Source: Mesocentrotus franciscanus
Taxonomy: Eukaryota; Echinodermata; Echinoidea; Camarodonta; Strongylocentrotidae
Length of the DNA: 64,000 nucleotides
Assembly: GCA_037976565.1 (NCBI GenBank)
Contig: CP137675.1
Span: forward strand, 30,765,820-30,829,819
Reading direction: 5' to 3'
Part shown: piece by piece, positions 1 through 10,935 of the stretch
Layout of the letters: every line of letters begins with the position of its first letter
How positions within the stretch are numbered: the first letter of the stretch is position 1
Position numbers and translations under genes: made by a program
Notes under the pieces: model-generated
Database searches by the model: none
The model's input: the letters and a program-made list of their open reading frames with translations, nothing else
What the model was told of the DNA's origin: nothing

Positions 1-481
1 TCCCCCGCCTGTTGCGCCCCTGGCTTCCCGGGACAAGCTTGGTCGCATTGGCTGTAACCTATGCTTTTGACTCATTAAGCCACGATCAGTTTGGTCTCTT
101 GGCTCTCTGGGCAAATCTTATCATTATTCGCCTACACCATTTTCCAGATTTAGTCCAATTACTTTCTCTCTGCCTTTTGCCATTAACCCTTTATTTGACA
201 CCCGTGCTGATCGGCACAAACTACAGTCAGCAATTAAATGTAGAAATAATCCAACCCTGACGGAACATCCATTCCGTGCTTGGTAAATTTTAAAGTACTG
301 CAAGATAACTTGTTTTTGTAACTAGGCTATCATTACCCAGTAAATCCCAAAATAAGTGGAAAATGTTTGTTAAAACTGGTTAATGAGAGGACATGTGACA
401 AATAAAGAGTTGGAGACGTTGACTAGTAGTGAACCTCTAATTGGAATCTCTCTCTCTCTCTCTCTTCCCTTTTCTATGCAG
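1..481. other. Intron upstream of the GPCR exon, no gene seen
   Basis: No domain or transmembrane exon could be recognised here, and TM1 of the downstream receptor is not encoded. The short open frame at 12-260 has no recognisable content. The stretch ends in a (TC)n polypyrimidine tract followed by ctatgcag at 474-481, a strong 3' splice site for the exon that starts at 482. Confidence 0.6.
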
Positions 482-717
482 GTGTGCTATGTTGTCTATC
501 GAACGCGTAGCATCAACACAGGGACCGGCATGTGTATGACGTCACTATCCATTGCAGACCTGCTTCGTGGGTGTACCGTCTTACCCTTTGTGATCGAGTC
601 ATCAGTCCAGCTCGGGGTTTGGAACCTCGGACCTGACATGTGCGCTATGGTCGGATTTCTTAACTCACTTTTTGGAAGTGCCAGTGTCATGACACTGGCT
701 GCCGTCTCTCTTGATAG
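482..717 (+). CDS. Class A GPCR, exon covering end of TM1 to DRY motif
   Basis: This exon encodes 78 residues plus two bases of an Arg codon. In order they give the end of TM1 and ICL1 (VCYVVYRTRS), TM2 with the sodium-pocket Asp (SLSIADL, D2.50), the ECL1 Trp (GVWNLG), the TM3 disulfide Cys (DMCAMVG, C3.25) and SLDR at the TM3 end. The acceptor is tctatgcag and the donor is gatag|gtaggt; the intron is phase 2 and splits the DRY arginine, a position used by many rhodopsin-family receptors. Counting back from R3.50, residue 3.32 is Asn, so the Asp that binds monoamines is absent. The N-terminus and most of TM1 must lie in an exon before the window. Family membership is clear; the ligand is unknown. 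Confidence 0.9.
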
Positions 718-1424
718 GTAGGTGTTGCAGGAGTGGATCCAGGGAGGAGGGGCGGGACCGAATAACAACAGCATATGCCTGATTAAAACAAAATGTGTCG
801 TAACCAATAACCCTCGAGGAACGCACACGGGCAAACGTTGACAAGGCTTTCAGAGGGAACAGTTCACGAGTCCGAAAGTTCTGTTCTCTTTGATCTTCTG
901 ATAATTTGTCTAAAGATTAATAGAACCACAGGTTCTGTATAGCATAGACCTTTACCTGTTTACAAACATGAAACTGAAGGTTATCGAGGCTAAATTTATC
1001 GATCTACTTGTCTTTGAGGTCTCAGGGAATGGATTTTTGGCATTAGACTGCTCCAGTTTCAAGATTTATTTTAATTTCACGTGTTCTAGTAAATGTTATG
1101 TGTAGATGCCTATTTCACATTTTTTGGATGAACTATTACCCCATGTTAATAAAGAAATACCTTACTTGCCTTACAATAAAAATACCTTATTATTAGGAAA
1201 TTGTTATTAGAATTAAAAAATATGTATCATGGATAATATTGTTGTAGGCTAACATTACTTTGTATTTTTGTTAAGCGCTTAGAAACATTGCATTAAGCGC
1301 TTTATAAATGTAATATTTTATTATCATTATTATTATTATTACTTTGTGTGGGTAGGCCTACAGATTAGTTATGTAGATGTAAACATTTTTAATATGTGTT
1401 TGTACTACTCTTCCCATTTTACAG
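718..1424 (+). other. Intron of the GPCR gene with a LINE/SINE-like tail
   Basis: The intron has GTAGGT at its 5' end and cattttacag at its 3' end, and joining across it restores D-R-Y. At about 1275-1345 it carries the words taagcgctt and aagcgctttataaatg followed by a (TTA)n run. This layout resembles the 3' tail of a retroposon ending in a trinucleotide microsatellite. No other feature is seen. Confidence 0.75.
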
Positions 1425-2373
1425 ATATGTTGCTATAATGAAGCCGCTCAAATATTCGAGGATCGTCACTTCGGTGCGTGCAGGCATCATGATCGCTATC
1501 ATCTGGGCTCTGTCAGCAACGATGGCCACCCTGCCATTGGTTGGATGGTCCGAGTACCGGTTCATCCCATGGATATGCCTCTGCGTCGCGGACTGGACCG
1601 ATTACTGGTCCTATGCGTACACGTACCTGGTCCTGACCCTATTTACACCGCTTTGCATCTTGCTCTTCTGCTATTGCAAGATATTTCGCATCGCAAAGCA
1701 GCAATCACGAAAAGTGGTCTCGCTGGAGAGGACATCTTTTCAGACCTCGCGAAAAGTTTACATCGGGAAGCCCAAAACACGGATGCGAAAGGAAAAGAAA
1801 GCGGTCATGATTCTTTGCACTGTTCTTGGTGTCTTCATCCTATGCGTAATGCCGTTTTATGTAGTGTATCTTGTGTCATCATACGACGTATCTGATCGTA
1901 TCTATTTAGCTTTAGGAATCACATCCCTCCTATCTTTCATCAACTCCGCCGTCAACCCTTTAATCTATGGCATACTTAATCGAAAATTCCGTCAAGTGTT
2001 TATTGAGGTCTTAACAAACAACCCATGCAAACGGCGTAATTCAGTCGAACAGTCTCCCAAATCTCACCATCAAGCTGATTTTATCTCAGAATACCTCGGC
2101 AGGAGCGCTTCGCTTCCACCCAAGAAGCTTAAAAACTCGTACCACGAGAGTGTTACTCCATCAAAACCACATCATGCCCGCAGAAGGGATGTACATCGCA
2201 TAACAATGTATTCACTCTCTCATTATCATCAAGTACCAACGTTTGCCTATGTGCCTTGGGTGATTCAATCAAACAATATCCGTTCATTTCAAACGACAAA
2301 CAAAGAGAAGCTACTTCAATTAGGAAAATGGATTCGTGGGGAGTTTACTAAGTTCTCAAATGACTTTACTTGA
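1425..2373 (+). CDS. Class A GPCR, terminal exon (TM4-TM7 and C-tail)
   Basis: The terminal exon encodes 315 residues after completing the Arg codon. It begins YVAIMKPLKYS (TM3 end and ICL2), then TM4, ECL2 with PLVGWSEYRF and the CLCVADW cysteine, TM5, a basic ICL3, TM6 starting KEKKAVMIL (Glu at 6.30, so an ionic lock with R3.50 is possible), and TM7 NSAVNPLIYGILNRKFRQVF with intact NPxxY and helix 8. TM6 reads CVMP where most receptors have CWxP, so toggle Trp6.48 is Val. The C-tail is about 115 residues, Ser/His/Arg-rich, and ends at TGA 2371-2373. The WS...W/CVA.W pattern of ECL2 recalls orphan receptors such as GPR161, but that assignment is weak. The product is a seven-helix plasma-membrane receptor; coupling and ligand cannot be read. 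Confidence 0.92.
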
Positions 2374-3033
2374 ATTATATCAAAAAAGATCAGCAACGTG
2401 AGAACAAGAGTCGTGAGACAGGCATCAAGAAATGTAACACTTGGTGCTTACAAACACAGGCCGTGAGTCATTTCTGTCTAAAATGCTTAACCTTCTCTTA
2501 CATCAAATGATTTGTTAGTCACAGCAATTATGGCAAATAATTAACAATCAGACCTTGGATGCTCTATGATTAGGAATACAGGAAGGAATTGATGGGGGAA
2601 AATCGAGTTTTAACAACAAACATATAAACGATGTTCATACGGACAGTAGACCCAGTTTTGTTTTTATTATCGAATTTTCTTTCGATGTGATGCCAAAACT
2701 TCTGTTTCCCTAGACACGACGCTTCTTTGGTACACCGTAAAGCGTTTACATGAGGAAAATGTTCTTTCTTGTCATTTAACTGTAGAGTTATCGTATGAAC
2801 GTCGTTCAGTTATCCATATCTGAATACGGGTTAAGGAAGAGTTGGGTTGGGGTGGGGGTAGGCCTGCTTGTTTACAGTCATGATTTTTTTAAAATAAATA
2901 TATTTTGATATTCCTAAAACTAAGAAACAACATCTATGTCATGCAATAAAACTTTACACATCTTGTAGCGGATGACCATGTGCCTAATTTTCCAGAAATG
3001 ACTCCCAGAAAACGTCCGCTGCTGGCTGCTTAT
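2374..3033 (+). terminator. GPCR 3' UTR with candidate poly(A) signals
   Basis: After the stop codon the sequence is AT-rich and non-coding. AATAAA hexamers occur at 2893-2898 and 2945-2950, the second followed by a T/G-rich stretch. These are the first good polyadenylation signals after the receptor stop, giving a 3' UTR of roughly 0.55-0.6 kb. The cleavage site itself cannot be read. Confidence 0.5.
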
Positions 3034-3480
<447 letters not shown>

Positions 3481-3960
3481 ACCACTAAAACCACAACTAG
3501 GCTCACTACTATTGCTGCTGCTACCACTAACACCACCACTTCTACTACAATAACTACAACAACAACTACTACTACTACTACTACTACTATTACTACTGCT
3601 GCTACTACTACAATTATTACTACTATCACTACCATTACCGCTAATAGTACTACTTTTACCATTACTAAAATTAATACTACTAGTAATACTACACTGTATT
3701 CTACTAATGTTGAATATTAATGTTCTCTACGCTACTAAAATAATTTCATAACAGTAACAATGTAAATGATATAGTTACTTCTAAGTTGCTGCAACTGCTG
3801 CTGGAACAACTTCAGCTGCTACAACAACAACAACAACAAATACATGTACTACTAATACTACTACTATTTTCTACTCATACTATCATTAATGATACATTAT
3901 TGTGAGGTTTCTTACAAGGGCTGTTACTACTTCTACTTCTACTGCTACATACATTCTCTT

Positions 3961-5119
3961 AATTACTACAGCTAATAACATCAAAGTGAGCATTTTTGTG
4001 GTTCTCACCCTAAACGTAAGAAGTTAAAACATCTTTTGCAGAAAATACAAATGTTTTTTTTTGTGAGCGTTGATTTGATTATGTTGAGTAGAAAGTATGA
4101 ATAAATAATTGAAATTGAAATTGCCGTCCTCTTTCGTCATTTGAATTTTTTGACACCATGTGCAATTAACCAAAAAAAAAAAAGGTTTTAAAGTGGCGTA
4201 TCCAGCATACAGTGAAGTTTTGGGGGGGAGGGGGTGGAATTGGTACAGGCAACTTGTAATAAGTCTGTAGAGTAGCACGAAACTCCAGTCTGTCCAAATA
4301 CACCCACCTCCCCCACCCCATCCCCATCCCTGCTTGGGGGAAGGGGGAATCTCACCTCTTGTTTTTCAACTTCGAGATACGCCCCTGGGTCGTGTGGAAC
4401 ACAAATGCTAAATGCAATATTGCAAAGGGGTGGACAAACTCAAAAGTGCTACAAAACTTTTTCTGATGATCACACCGCCCTATACAATATAAAACGGTCC
4501 ATTGATGCAGCTGATGTGCACGTGACTGTTGGCCTACAGTTTTCTGTTTTTGTCGAAATAATAAAACGTTTCGGAATACACGTACACTGTACACTTCATT
4601 TTTATCCGTAATTTCGGTTGCTATAGAAACGTCCGCACCGCATCCTTTTGTCTAATAGGAGTTGGAATTGTTTACAACTTCAATGTCCTTCTAGGCATCG
4701 CATTAAGAACACAAATTCCCTCTAATGGCCAATTTGCTGCACTAAAATTTTAAAGCCATGTTCAAGTTGCTATTACATTCATGAACTGCTTTTTAAGATG
4801 GATTTGTTTTTTTTAATGACTAAATAATCTTGACGTTTGTCACTAAAGTGTGCGTCATTCTTTATTATGTTTGATCGTTAAAAGAGTCGTAGAATGTTTG
4901 TATGTTAAAGTTTTACATGACACATTCAAACCTGAATAAACATTTTCCTGAAAACATGAAATATTGAACGAGGATAATAAACAATGGTAACCTGAAAGTT
5001 GTAAATATATATACTAATAATCAGAACTTTATATTCCAAATTGATATGAAACAACTTTAGCGGCTTCGAGATTAACTCTCCGTTTTCACTTCTTTTGATT
5101 GTTAATTGTTTTATCAAAT
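3961..5119. other. Intergenic stretch, possible degraded inverted-repeat element
   Basis: No gene is recognised. Between about 4187 and 4390 the words gtggcgtatcca and gatacgcccctgg lie in inverted orientation around G-rich and C-rich blocks. This resembles the GTGGCG...CGCCACT ends of hAT-like elements elsewhere in the window. No target-site duplication could be assigned. The remainder is AT-rich unique-looking sequence. Confidence 0.3.
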
Positions 5120-5922
5120 CAGTTGCGTAGCTATGTGCCCCCCATCGAATGGCAAAAAGAAGAGGTGAGAGCGAGGAGAGATGAAGGAAAAGGAAAAAAC
5201 GTGAGATGATATAAGGGATTAGAAAATTCTCTTCAAAGATTATACTATTATGTCAATCATAAACGTGGGGAAAACATGATGAAATGAAATCTGTTGTAAG
5301 AGTTGCATTAAACAACTATCGAAAATTGCTTAAGGTTGATCCGATCTGCGTCCTGTAGCGTTGTAACAGAGAGAGTATGAAGTCCATAAATATCCTAATA
5401 TGGTGTTATGACCATTTTCAGGCACCTCACTGCCCAAATATAACCTTATTTATTGTATTTATAATATCGAATTGAAATTTATACCAAAATAAAGTGTCTC
5501 TACCCCCCTCTTCGCTTCACTTCTCGCAAAATTGATAAATCAGGATGATTTCTGGCAACGAGATGACCGAATTTATAATTTTACATTTTATCTAGTAAAT
5601 ATTGATGACTAAATAAAATTGCCTTTGGTATTATTTGCTCGCTCGCTTCGCACGCTCGCAATATTTGAGATCTCGATTGCATATTTCTGACAAGAGGCCC
5701 TTACGGCCCTCACACGAAAATGTGCCCGCACGTCTATGTGTACGAGGGATGGAAAACATATCCTCCTCAATGAATTTTGGATTGGGGTTACAAGAAATGG
5801 TTTAACTCCTAAAAGGGGGTCGTGATTTCAAAAAAAGGTGAAATAACGCTGATCTAGTAGACTAAATTCTGGTGCCCATCCCCCCTCCTAAAGAAAATGA
5901 CTAAGCCCACGCTACGCCACTG
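5120..5922. mobile_element. hAT-like non-autonomous transposon, 803 bp
   Basis: The element starts CAGTTGCGTAGC and ends GCTACGCCACTG, which are inverted copies with one mismatch. It is flanked by tatcaaat (5112-5119) and catcaaat (5923-5930), an 8-bp duplication with one mismatch; 8 bp is typical of hAT transposases. Inside is a run of gctcgcttcgc-type words (about 5638-5662) that can fold locally. No transposase is encoded, so any movement would have depended on an enzyme supplied elsewhere. Confidence 0.75.
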
Positions 5923-6183
5923 CATCAAATATGTGCTTGTACAGGGAAGGAAAGTGAATACAAGCGACTTCTATCTGTGAGAAATTTAATTCTCAAAATA
6001 GTAGTCTTTGTGCAATTTCCATTTTCCGGCCTTTTTTTTAAAGAGCATGGGGCTTATTAGCTCATAAATCTCCCTCTCCAATGATAATTATTGCATGCGG
6101 TAATAACTTGATTTGCACGCTGGGTTTAATGAATAATAATGCGAGGTACGGTGATAAATGATGACATATCCGTTTCTGCATCT

Positions 6184-6285
6184 CTCTGTCATTATCTGTC
6201 TGTCTGTCTCTCTGTCTCTCTCTCTCTCTCTCTTCTCTCCTTCTCTCTCTTTCTCTGTCTCTCTGTCTCATTCTCTCTCTTTTGA
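6184..6285. repeat. (TC)n/(TCTG)n pyrimidine microsatellite
   Basis: About 100 bp of CT-rich repeat with TGTC interruptions. Open frames over it on the minus strand give only RE-type dipeptide repeats and are not genes. Confidence 0.95.
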
Positions 6286-6602
6286 GGCAATTTGATCAGC
6301 GGATTGTGAGGTCGGACTACTCTCACGTTTGTTGTGTCCAAAAATATCATTAATTTATGTTTTTCTCCGAAGCGCCTTCTCTCTTCGGGTACTATATAGG
6401 CTAGTCGACATAAGGGATAGCATAACATTACAGGTCCTCCAAAAAGAAAAGGCCCTCTTGAGTTATGCATTTTGAGAAAAAAATGACATTATAGGCATCG
6501 GTCTTACTATATTATAGGAGCCTGGCTGTCAGTTATAAAAAAAAAAATCAATTTACTTAGGGCATACCCCTGGAGCCTAGCCACTGGATATTTGGCTGAA
6601 GG

Positions 6603-7540
6603 GTGATAGTGGAGGAGGAAGAGGAAAAGGAAGAGAAAGAGGAGAAGAGGAGAGGTGGAGGGGAAGATGAGGAGAGAAGGAGGAGTAGAGGAGGAGGGGA
6701 GGAGAGAAAGAGGAGGAGAGAAAGAGGGGAAGAGGAGGAGGAGAGGAGGAGAGAAAGAGGAGAGGAGGAGGAAAGGAAGAGGAGGAGGAGGAGGAAGGGA
6801 GGAAAGGAAGAGGAAAGGAGGGGGAGGAGGAGCAGAGGAGGAGAGGAGGAGAGGAGGAGGAGAGGAGGACGAGAAGGAGAGGAGGAGGATTGGAGGAGGA
6901 GAAGAGGAGGAGAGGAGGAGAGGAGGAGAGGAGGAGGAGAGAGGAGGAGAGAAGAAGGAAAGGAGGAGGAAAGGAGGGGAGGAGGAGAAGAGGAGGAGAG
7001 AATGAGAGGAGGACGAGAAGGAGAGGAGGAGGAGTGGAGGAGGAGAAGAAGGAAAGGAGGAGGAAAGGAGGGGAGGACGAGAAGAGGAGGAGAGGAGGAG
7101 GAGTAGAAGAGGAGGAGAGAAGGAGAGGAGGAGAGGGGAGGAGAGGAGAGGAAGAGAGGAGGAAAAGGAGAGGAGGAGGAGTGGAGGAGGAGAAGAGGAG
7201 GAGAGGGAGAGGAGGAGGAGGGAGGGGAGGAGGAGAGGAGGAGAGAAGAAGGAAAGGAGGTGGAAAGGAGGGGGAGGAGGAGAAGAGGAGAGAAGGAGGA
7301 GGAGGAGGAGGAGGAGAGGAGGAGGAGAAGAGGAGGAGAGAAGGAGAGGAGGAGTGGGAGGAGGAGAGGAGGAGAGAAGAAGGAAAGGAGGAGGAAAGGA
7401 GGGGAGGACGAGAAGACGAGAAGAGGAGGAGAGGAGGAGGAGGAGAGGAGGAGGAGAAGAGGAGGAGAAGAGGAGGAGGAGGAGAGGAGGAGGAGAGGAT
7501 GAGGAGAGGAGGAGGTGAAGAGGAGAAGAGGAGGCACAGT
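6603..7540. repeat. GGA/GAG polypurine array, about 940 bp
   Basis: The plus strand is almost pure purine for over 900 bp, built from AGGAGG, GAGAGG and AAGGAAAGG blocks with no fixed period. Several long open frames on both strands exist only because the repeat lacks stop codons: Glu/Arg/Gly-rich on plus, Ser/Leu/Pro-rich on minus. Such homopurine-homopyrimidine tracts can form triplexes, and the GG runs can form G-quadruplexes. Confidence 0.97.
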
Positions 7541-7880
7541 ATTTAAACAAAATGTCCTGACAAGCAAAATAACAACTCTCACAAAATCCCTCCACCTTGA
7601 AATGGGGAAACTTGGGAAAACCATGTTTTTTTTACTCTTGTGTACTAACAATATGCCAATTCGTCTTTCAAAAGGGGGAGAGGGCACGGCAGGTTGCTGT
7701 CCCCCTCACTGAGTCCGCCAGTGGTGGAATGGGGTTGGGTTTTGAAGGATTTTGAAAGGTTCTGGTATTAATGAAAACGTGAGTGGTGTATCATGCAGTA
7801 GATATAGGTTATTACTTGCGTAGTTTTTTCAAACCATCATCCCTGGGAAAGCAACTTAAAAGTACTATGTCGCGCGAGAG

Positions 7881-8203
7881 AAGGATTAAGAGTCGAGAAC
7901 GGTATACAACGAATCGTCTTCTTTTTCTAATAATTTAATGAAACGTCAAAGCTTCCGCGAAGGCGCGGGAGGGGGGAAAGTGAATTCAGACAAAGATTAA
8001 GAGCCGATCGAGAAGGGTACAACGAATCTGCTTCTTTCTCTAATAATTTAATGAAACGTCAAAGCTTCCGCGCTTCGCGTGGGAGGGGGGAAACTGAATT
8101 CAGACAAGGATTAAGAGTCGAGAACGGTACAACGAATCGGCTTCTTTCTCTTATAATTTAATGAAACGTCAAAGCTTCCGCGCTTCGCAAGGGAGGGGGG
8201 AAA
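7881..8203. repeat. Three tandem copies of a ~113-bp unit
   Basis: Units start with a(a/g)ggattaag or aaagattaag at 7881, 7992 and 8106, so periods are 111 and 114 bp. Each holds gagaacgg, cttctttctct, taatttaatgaaacgtcaaa and agcttccgcg, and ends in a ggagggggg run. The copies differ mainly around the cgcttcgcg segment. The array sits beside GC-rich hairpins and a broken LINE, so it is probably the inside of a transposon. Confidence 0.9.
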
Positions 8204-8225
8204 CTCCCTGCACCCATCCCCCTAG

Positions 8226-8277
8226 GGAGCGCGCTTCGCGCGCTCCGTAAGTGATTCGCACGCTTCGCGTGCTCACT
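8226..8277. repeat. Two adjacent GC-rich hairpins with CTTCG loops
   Basis: At 8226-8246 GGAGCGCG and CGCGCTCC form a perfect stem around cttcg. At 8250-8277 gcacg and cgtgc, extended by agtga and tcact, form a second stem around another cttcg. UUCG-type loops are very stable in RNA. The pair lies just before the truncated LINE and probably belongs to the end of a transposon-like element whose terminal words (cctggctacgc) follow at 8301. Confidence 0.85.
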
Positions 8278-8312
8278 ACCGCCCACCCTAAAATTGAATC
8301 CTGGCTACGCGC

Positions 8313-9125
8313 TTGCCAAGTATAGATCCCTGGGGAACTCCGTGTGTTATGTCTGCAAAATCAGAAACATGATTATTAAACATAGTAAATTGACGTCGAT
8401 TGGATAAAAAACTTTTTAAAAAATTAAGAGGGTTTCCACGTACACCATAAAAGTTCAATTGGGACAAGAGAATTGAATGATCTACTATATCAAATGCTTT
8501 TGATAAATCCATAAATATTCCAATACAAAAGTTATTTTTTTCCATTGCTAATGTCACTTTATCCTGCAAATCAATCAAAGCATGGGTTGTGGAATGGTTA
8601 CGTCGAAATCCAAATTGGCAATCAGTAAGTATATTATGTTTAGAAAGAAAACTATACAATCGATTATAAACACATTTTTCTAATAATTTTGATATACAAG
8701 GTAACAAAGATATTGGTCGATAATTTTTTAATGAATGACGATCGTCTTTTTTAAAAACAGGAATAATCTTCGCAATTTTAAGTTTGTTTGGAAACGTACC
8801 AGTGGACAGTGATATATTAAAAATGTAGACCAACGGTTTTACAATAGCATGAATGATTTGTTTGAGTACATTGCAACCTATGTTATCATATCCACAAGAC
8901 TTCGTATTTCTTAATGATTTACACACTTCAATCAATTCATTTTGTGATATAGGCTTAAAAAAATAATGAAGAAGAAGATGGGACATGTAGGTAATCTGTA
9001 TGTGAAATAGTATTAACTTGAGGTAGGTGATTGTTTGCATCAAACCCAGAACATGAGGAAATAAAATACGAATTAAATTCATCTTTAAACGGCTCATCCA
9101 TTCACAATCGTCTACACATGATTCC
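8313..9125 (-). pseudogene. Truncated, frameshifted LINE reverse transcriptase
   Basis: The minus strand encodes part of a non-LTR retrotransposon reverse transcriptase. Visible in order are IPVFKKDD, the NYRPISLLP motif, FGFRRNHSTTHAL, the catalytic-block motif FMDLSKAFD (first catalytic Asp) and GVPQGSILG. Translation then leaves the family at 8313, before the YxDD box, so the 3' half is missing. N-terminal to KPISQNELIEV the reading frame shifts at a T/A homopolymer near 8950; the other frame gives DEFNSYFISS, which is usual before the RT domain in such elements. LINEs normally lose their 5' end, so loss of the 3' half points to a later insertion or rearrangement. The copy is dead. Confidence 0.92.
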
Positions 9126-9399
9126 GACACACGTGGGCCTGCCTATATCAGAATTTATTCATAAATTCTGACATCGACTCTAAATACATGATGATAGTCA
9201 TCAGTTTAGTTGATAACTATCTTTCATTGATTTCTCCCCCGCACTTTTCCTGCCGAAAAAAACACTTAAGCATATTCTAATTAAATAATTACTACCATGA
9301 CTACAGACCCACTAGAGGAGGGGTGGGGATAGGAGATGCGTCCCCTTTTGTTCGTGGGGTAGGGGCCTATCGCCCATTGTTTGCACATTTAAGATTTTG

Positions 9400-9555
9400 C
9401 GGAGTCTTTTTCCACATTTATTAAAGTCTTTATTACTGTTTCATTGTTAATGTATTTATGCTAGTTGACGATGACCTTGTTGCTACTGTTCCTGAATGAA
9501 ATGTTTTTTTATGCAAGTGGAAAGAAATAAATAAATCTTGAATCTTGAATCTTGA
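9400..9555 (+). mobile_element. LINE 3' UTR ending in (TTGAATC)n
   Basis: The segment ends with three ATCTTGA heptamers (9535-9555), a short-repeat tail of the type used by CR1-like LINEs in place of poly(A). Its inside (ttccacatttatt, gttgacgatga, gtggaaagaaat) matches the inverted copy at 13593-13745. The left edge is not defined. Its right end abuts, without a gap, the inside of a TTAA-flanked element, so it inserted into that element. Confidence 0.8.
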
Positions 9556-9822
9556 CAAGTAGTGGGTTATTGATGTAGACAAATGCTCATGTACCTGTTA
9601 CAGCTCATTTTATGTATGCTATTACCAAAGAAAAAAGATGTCAGTCAGTCACTCAATAGTGTCCGACAGGGAAGTCTAGAAAGTGAACGGGTTTCGTTCC
9701 ATCATTTGAATACTAGGACACTGCTAACATTTCAATTTTACAGATAGGACATACATGACATATTCATAATTCCTGCAAAGTTCTACAGAATTTGATGTTG
9801 GCTGCTAAAGGGACATAGTATC
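9556..9822. mobile_element. 3' part of TTAA element family A
   Basis: This is the right half of the element that is complete at 18608-19159: it shares agtgggttatygatgta, actcaatagtgtc, gacactgctaac and the terminal gggacatagtatctt. The left half is missing because the LINE tail ending at 9555 lies at its break. The right TTAA has mutated to TTTC. Confidence 0.85.
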
Positions 9823-10361
9823 TTTCACGTGCTCGACACACGACCGCGACATTAGAAACTGCGTGTGAAACGTGTGAAACGTGTGGGTCGTAATTTTTAA
9901 CTTCGATAAATATTCCTTTTCCCATAATGATTATGAGCATTATAATACAGCTTCTACCAATAAAGAGAAAATTATACAACTTCTAAATAATTTATAGATA
10001 CCAAGTAGGTTGGTTGGTGTATTTTAGTCTTGAACGTTCGGTTATTTAGGAGAAGCCATGAGATCAACGTATTTGTCTTCTTCACCAGCAGTCGTGTTTA
10101 CCTTTAAGAAGGATGAAAGAAGAGGGGATGCTCATTATTGGCTGTTTCGCAATATCGGCAAATCGGCACAGTTTCCGGTTCCGGGTGTAAAAGCACCGAT
10201 ATCTCGAGAAGATCGGAAATTTTAATGAGCGTTTTATGCCTGGGTCTTAGAAATAGCCTCATGTTCATTTCAAAACAGATTGTACTTTGGTCTTATGACC
10301 CACAGGATTGATTCTATTCTCCATGTGGTCATGTGCTTAGAGCTAATCTTGTGTTCTTGTA

Positions 10362-10935
10362 ATGGGACAGCATATCTAGTGGAATTGGGTTAATATTAGA
10401 CTGTCCAGCAAAAAGTGTATATTTTGTTGCACATAATTTATGCAACCTACTTCAATGACCATGGGACAGCATATCTAGTGGAATTGGGTTAATGTTAGAC
10501 CAGGGGCGGATCCAGCCGGCGGCAAGGGAGGGGGCCTAAAAAGGGGCCCACTTCGTGCGAAAATTTGAAAATCGTGCCGGTCGATTTTTCGCTCAGTGGG
10601 GGTGAGCAAAAAAAAATTTTGGCACCCGAAAAATTCCCCTCCGGGAAGGGTAATTTTTTTCCATCGCCACCCCTTGGGCGCCAGGGTAGTGAGCACAATT
10701 TTTTTGGCACCCGAAAAATCTTTCCCTACGGGAAGGGTAATTTTTTCCACCGCCACCCCTTGGGCGCCAGGAGGGGGCCCAACTTCTTTTTTTCAAAAAG
10801 GGTGTTTTTACCTGTTTTTTTCTAGGGAGGGCCCGGGCCCCTGGGCCCCACCCCTGGATCCGCCACTGTGTTAGACTGTCCAGCAAAAAGTGTATATTTT
10901 GTTGCACATAATTTATGCAGCCTGACTTCAATGAC
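10362..10935. repeat. 99-bp tandem duplication, second copy split by a MITE
   Basis: A unit starting atgggacagcatatctag at 10362 is repeated at 10461, a 99-bp period. The second copy is interrupted at 10500 and resumes at 10869 with tgttagactgtcc. The first copy (attagactgtcc) therefore shows the sequence before insertion. Confidence 0.92.
10501..10868. mobile_element. hAT-like MITE, 368 bp, 8-bp TSD
   Basis: The element starts caggggcggatccag and ends ctggatccgccactg, imperfect inverted repeats. It is flanked by perfect 8-bp copies of tgttagac (10493-10500 and 10869-10876), the hAT signature. Inside, a segment of about 85 bp containing ggcacccgaaaaat, gggaagggtaat and ccaccccttgggcgccag occurs twice in tandem (about 10618-10770). 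It has no coding capacity; open frames on both strands follow the internal repeat. Confidence 0.92.

Noticed and set aside
496..834. 112-codon frame antisense to the GPCR exon
   Set aside because: It is a shadow of the real coding strand and has no recognisable content.
6507..7687. Long open frames on both strands (up to 376 codons) rich in Ser/Leu/Pro or Glu/Arg/Gly
   Set aside because: They lie over the GGA purine array, exist in several frames at once and encode only low-complexity sequence.
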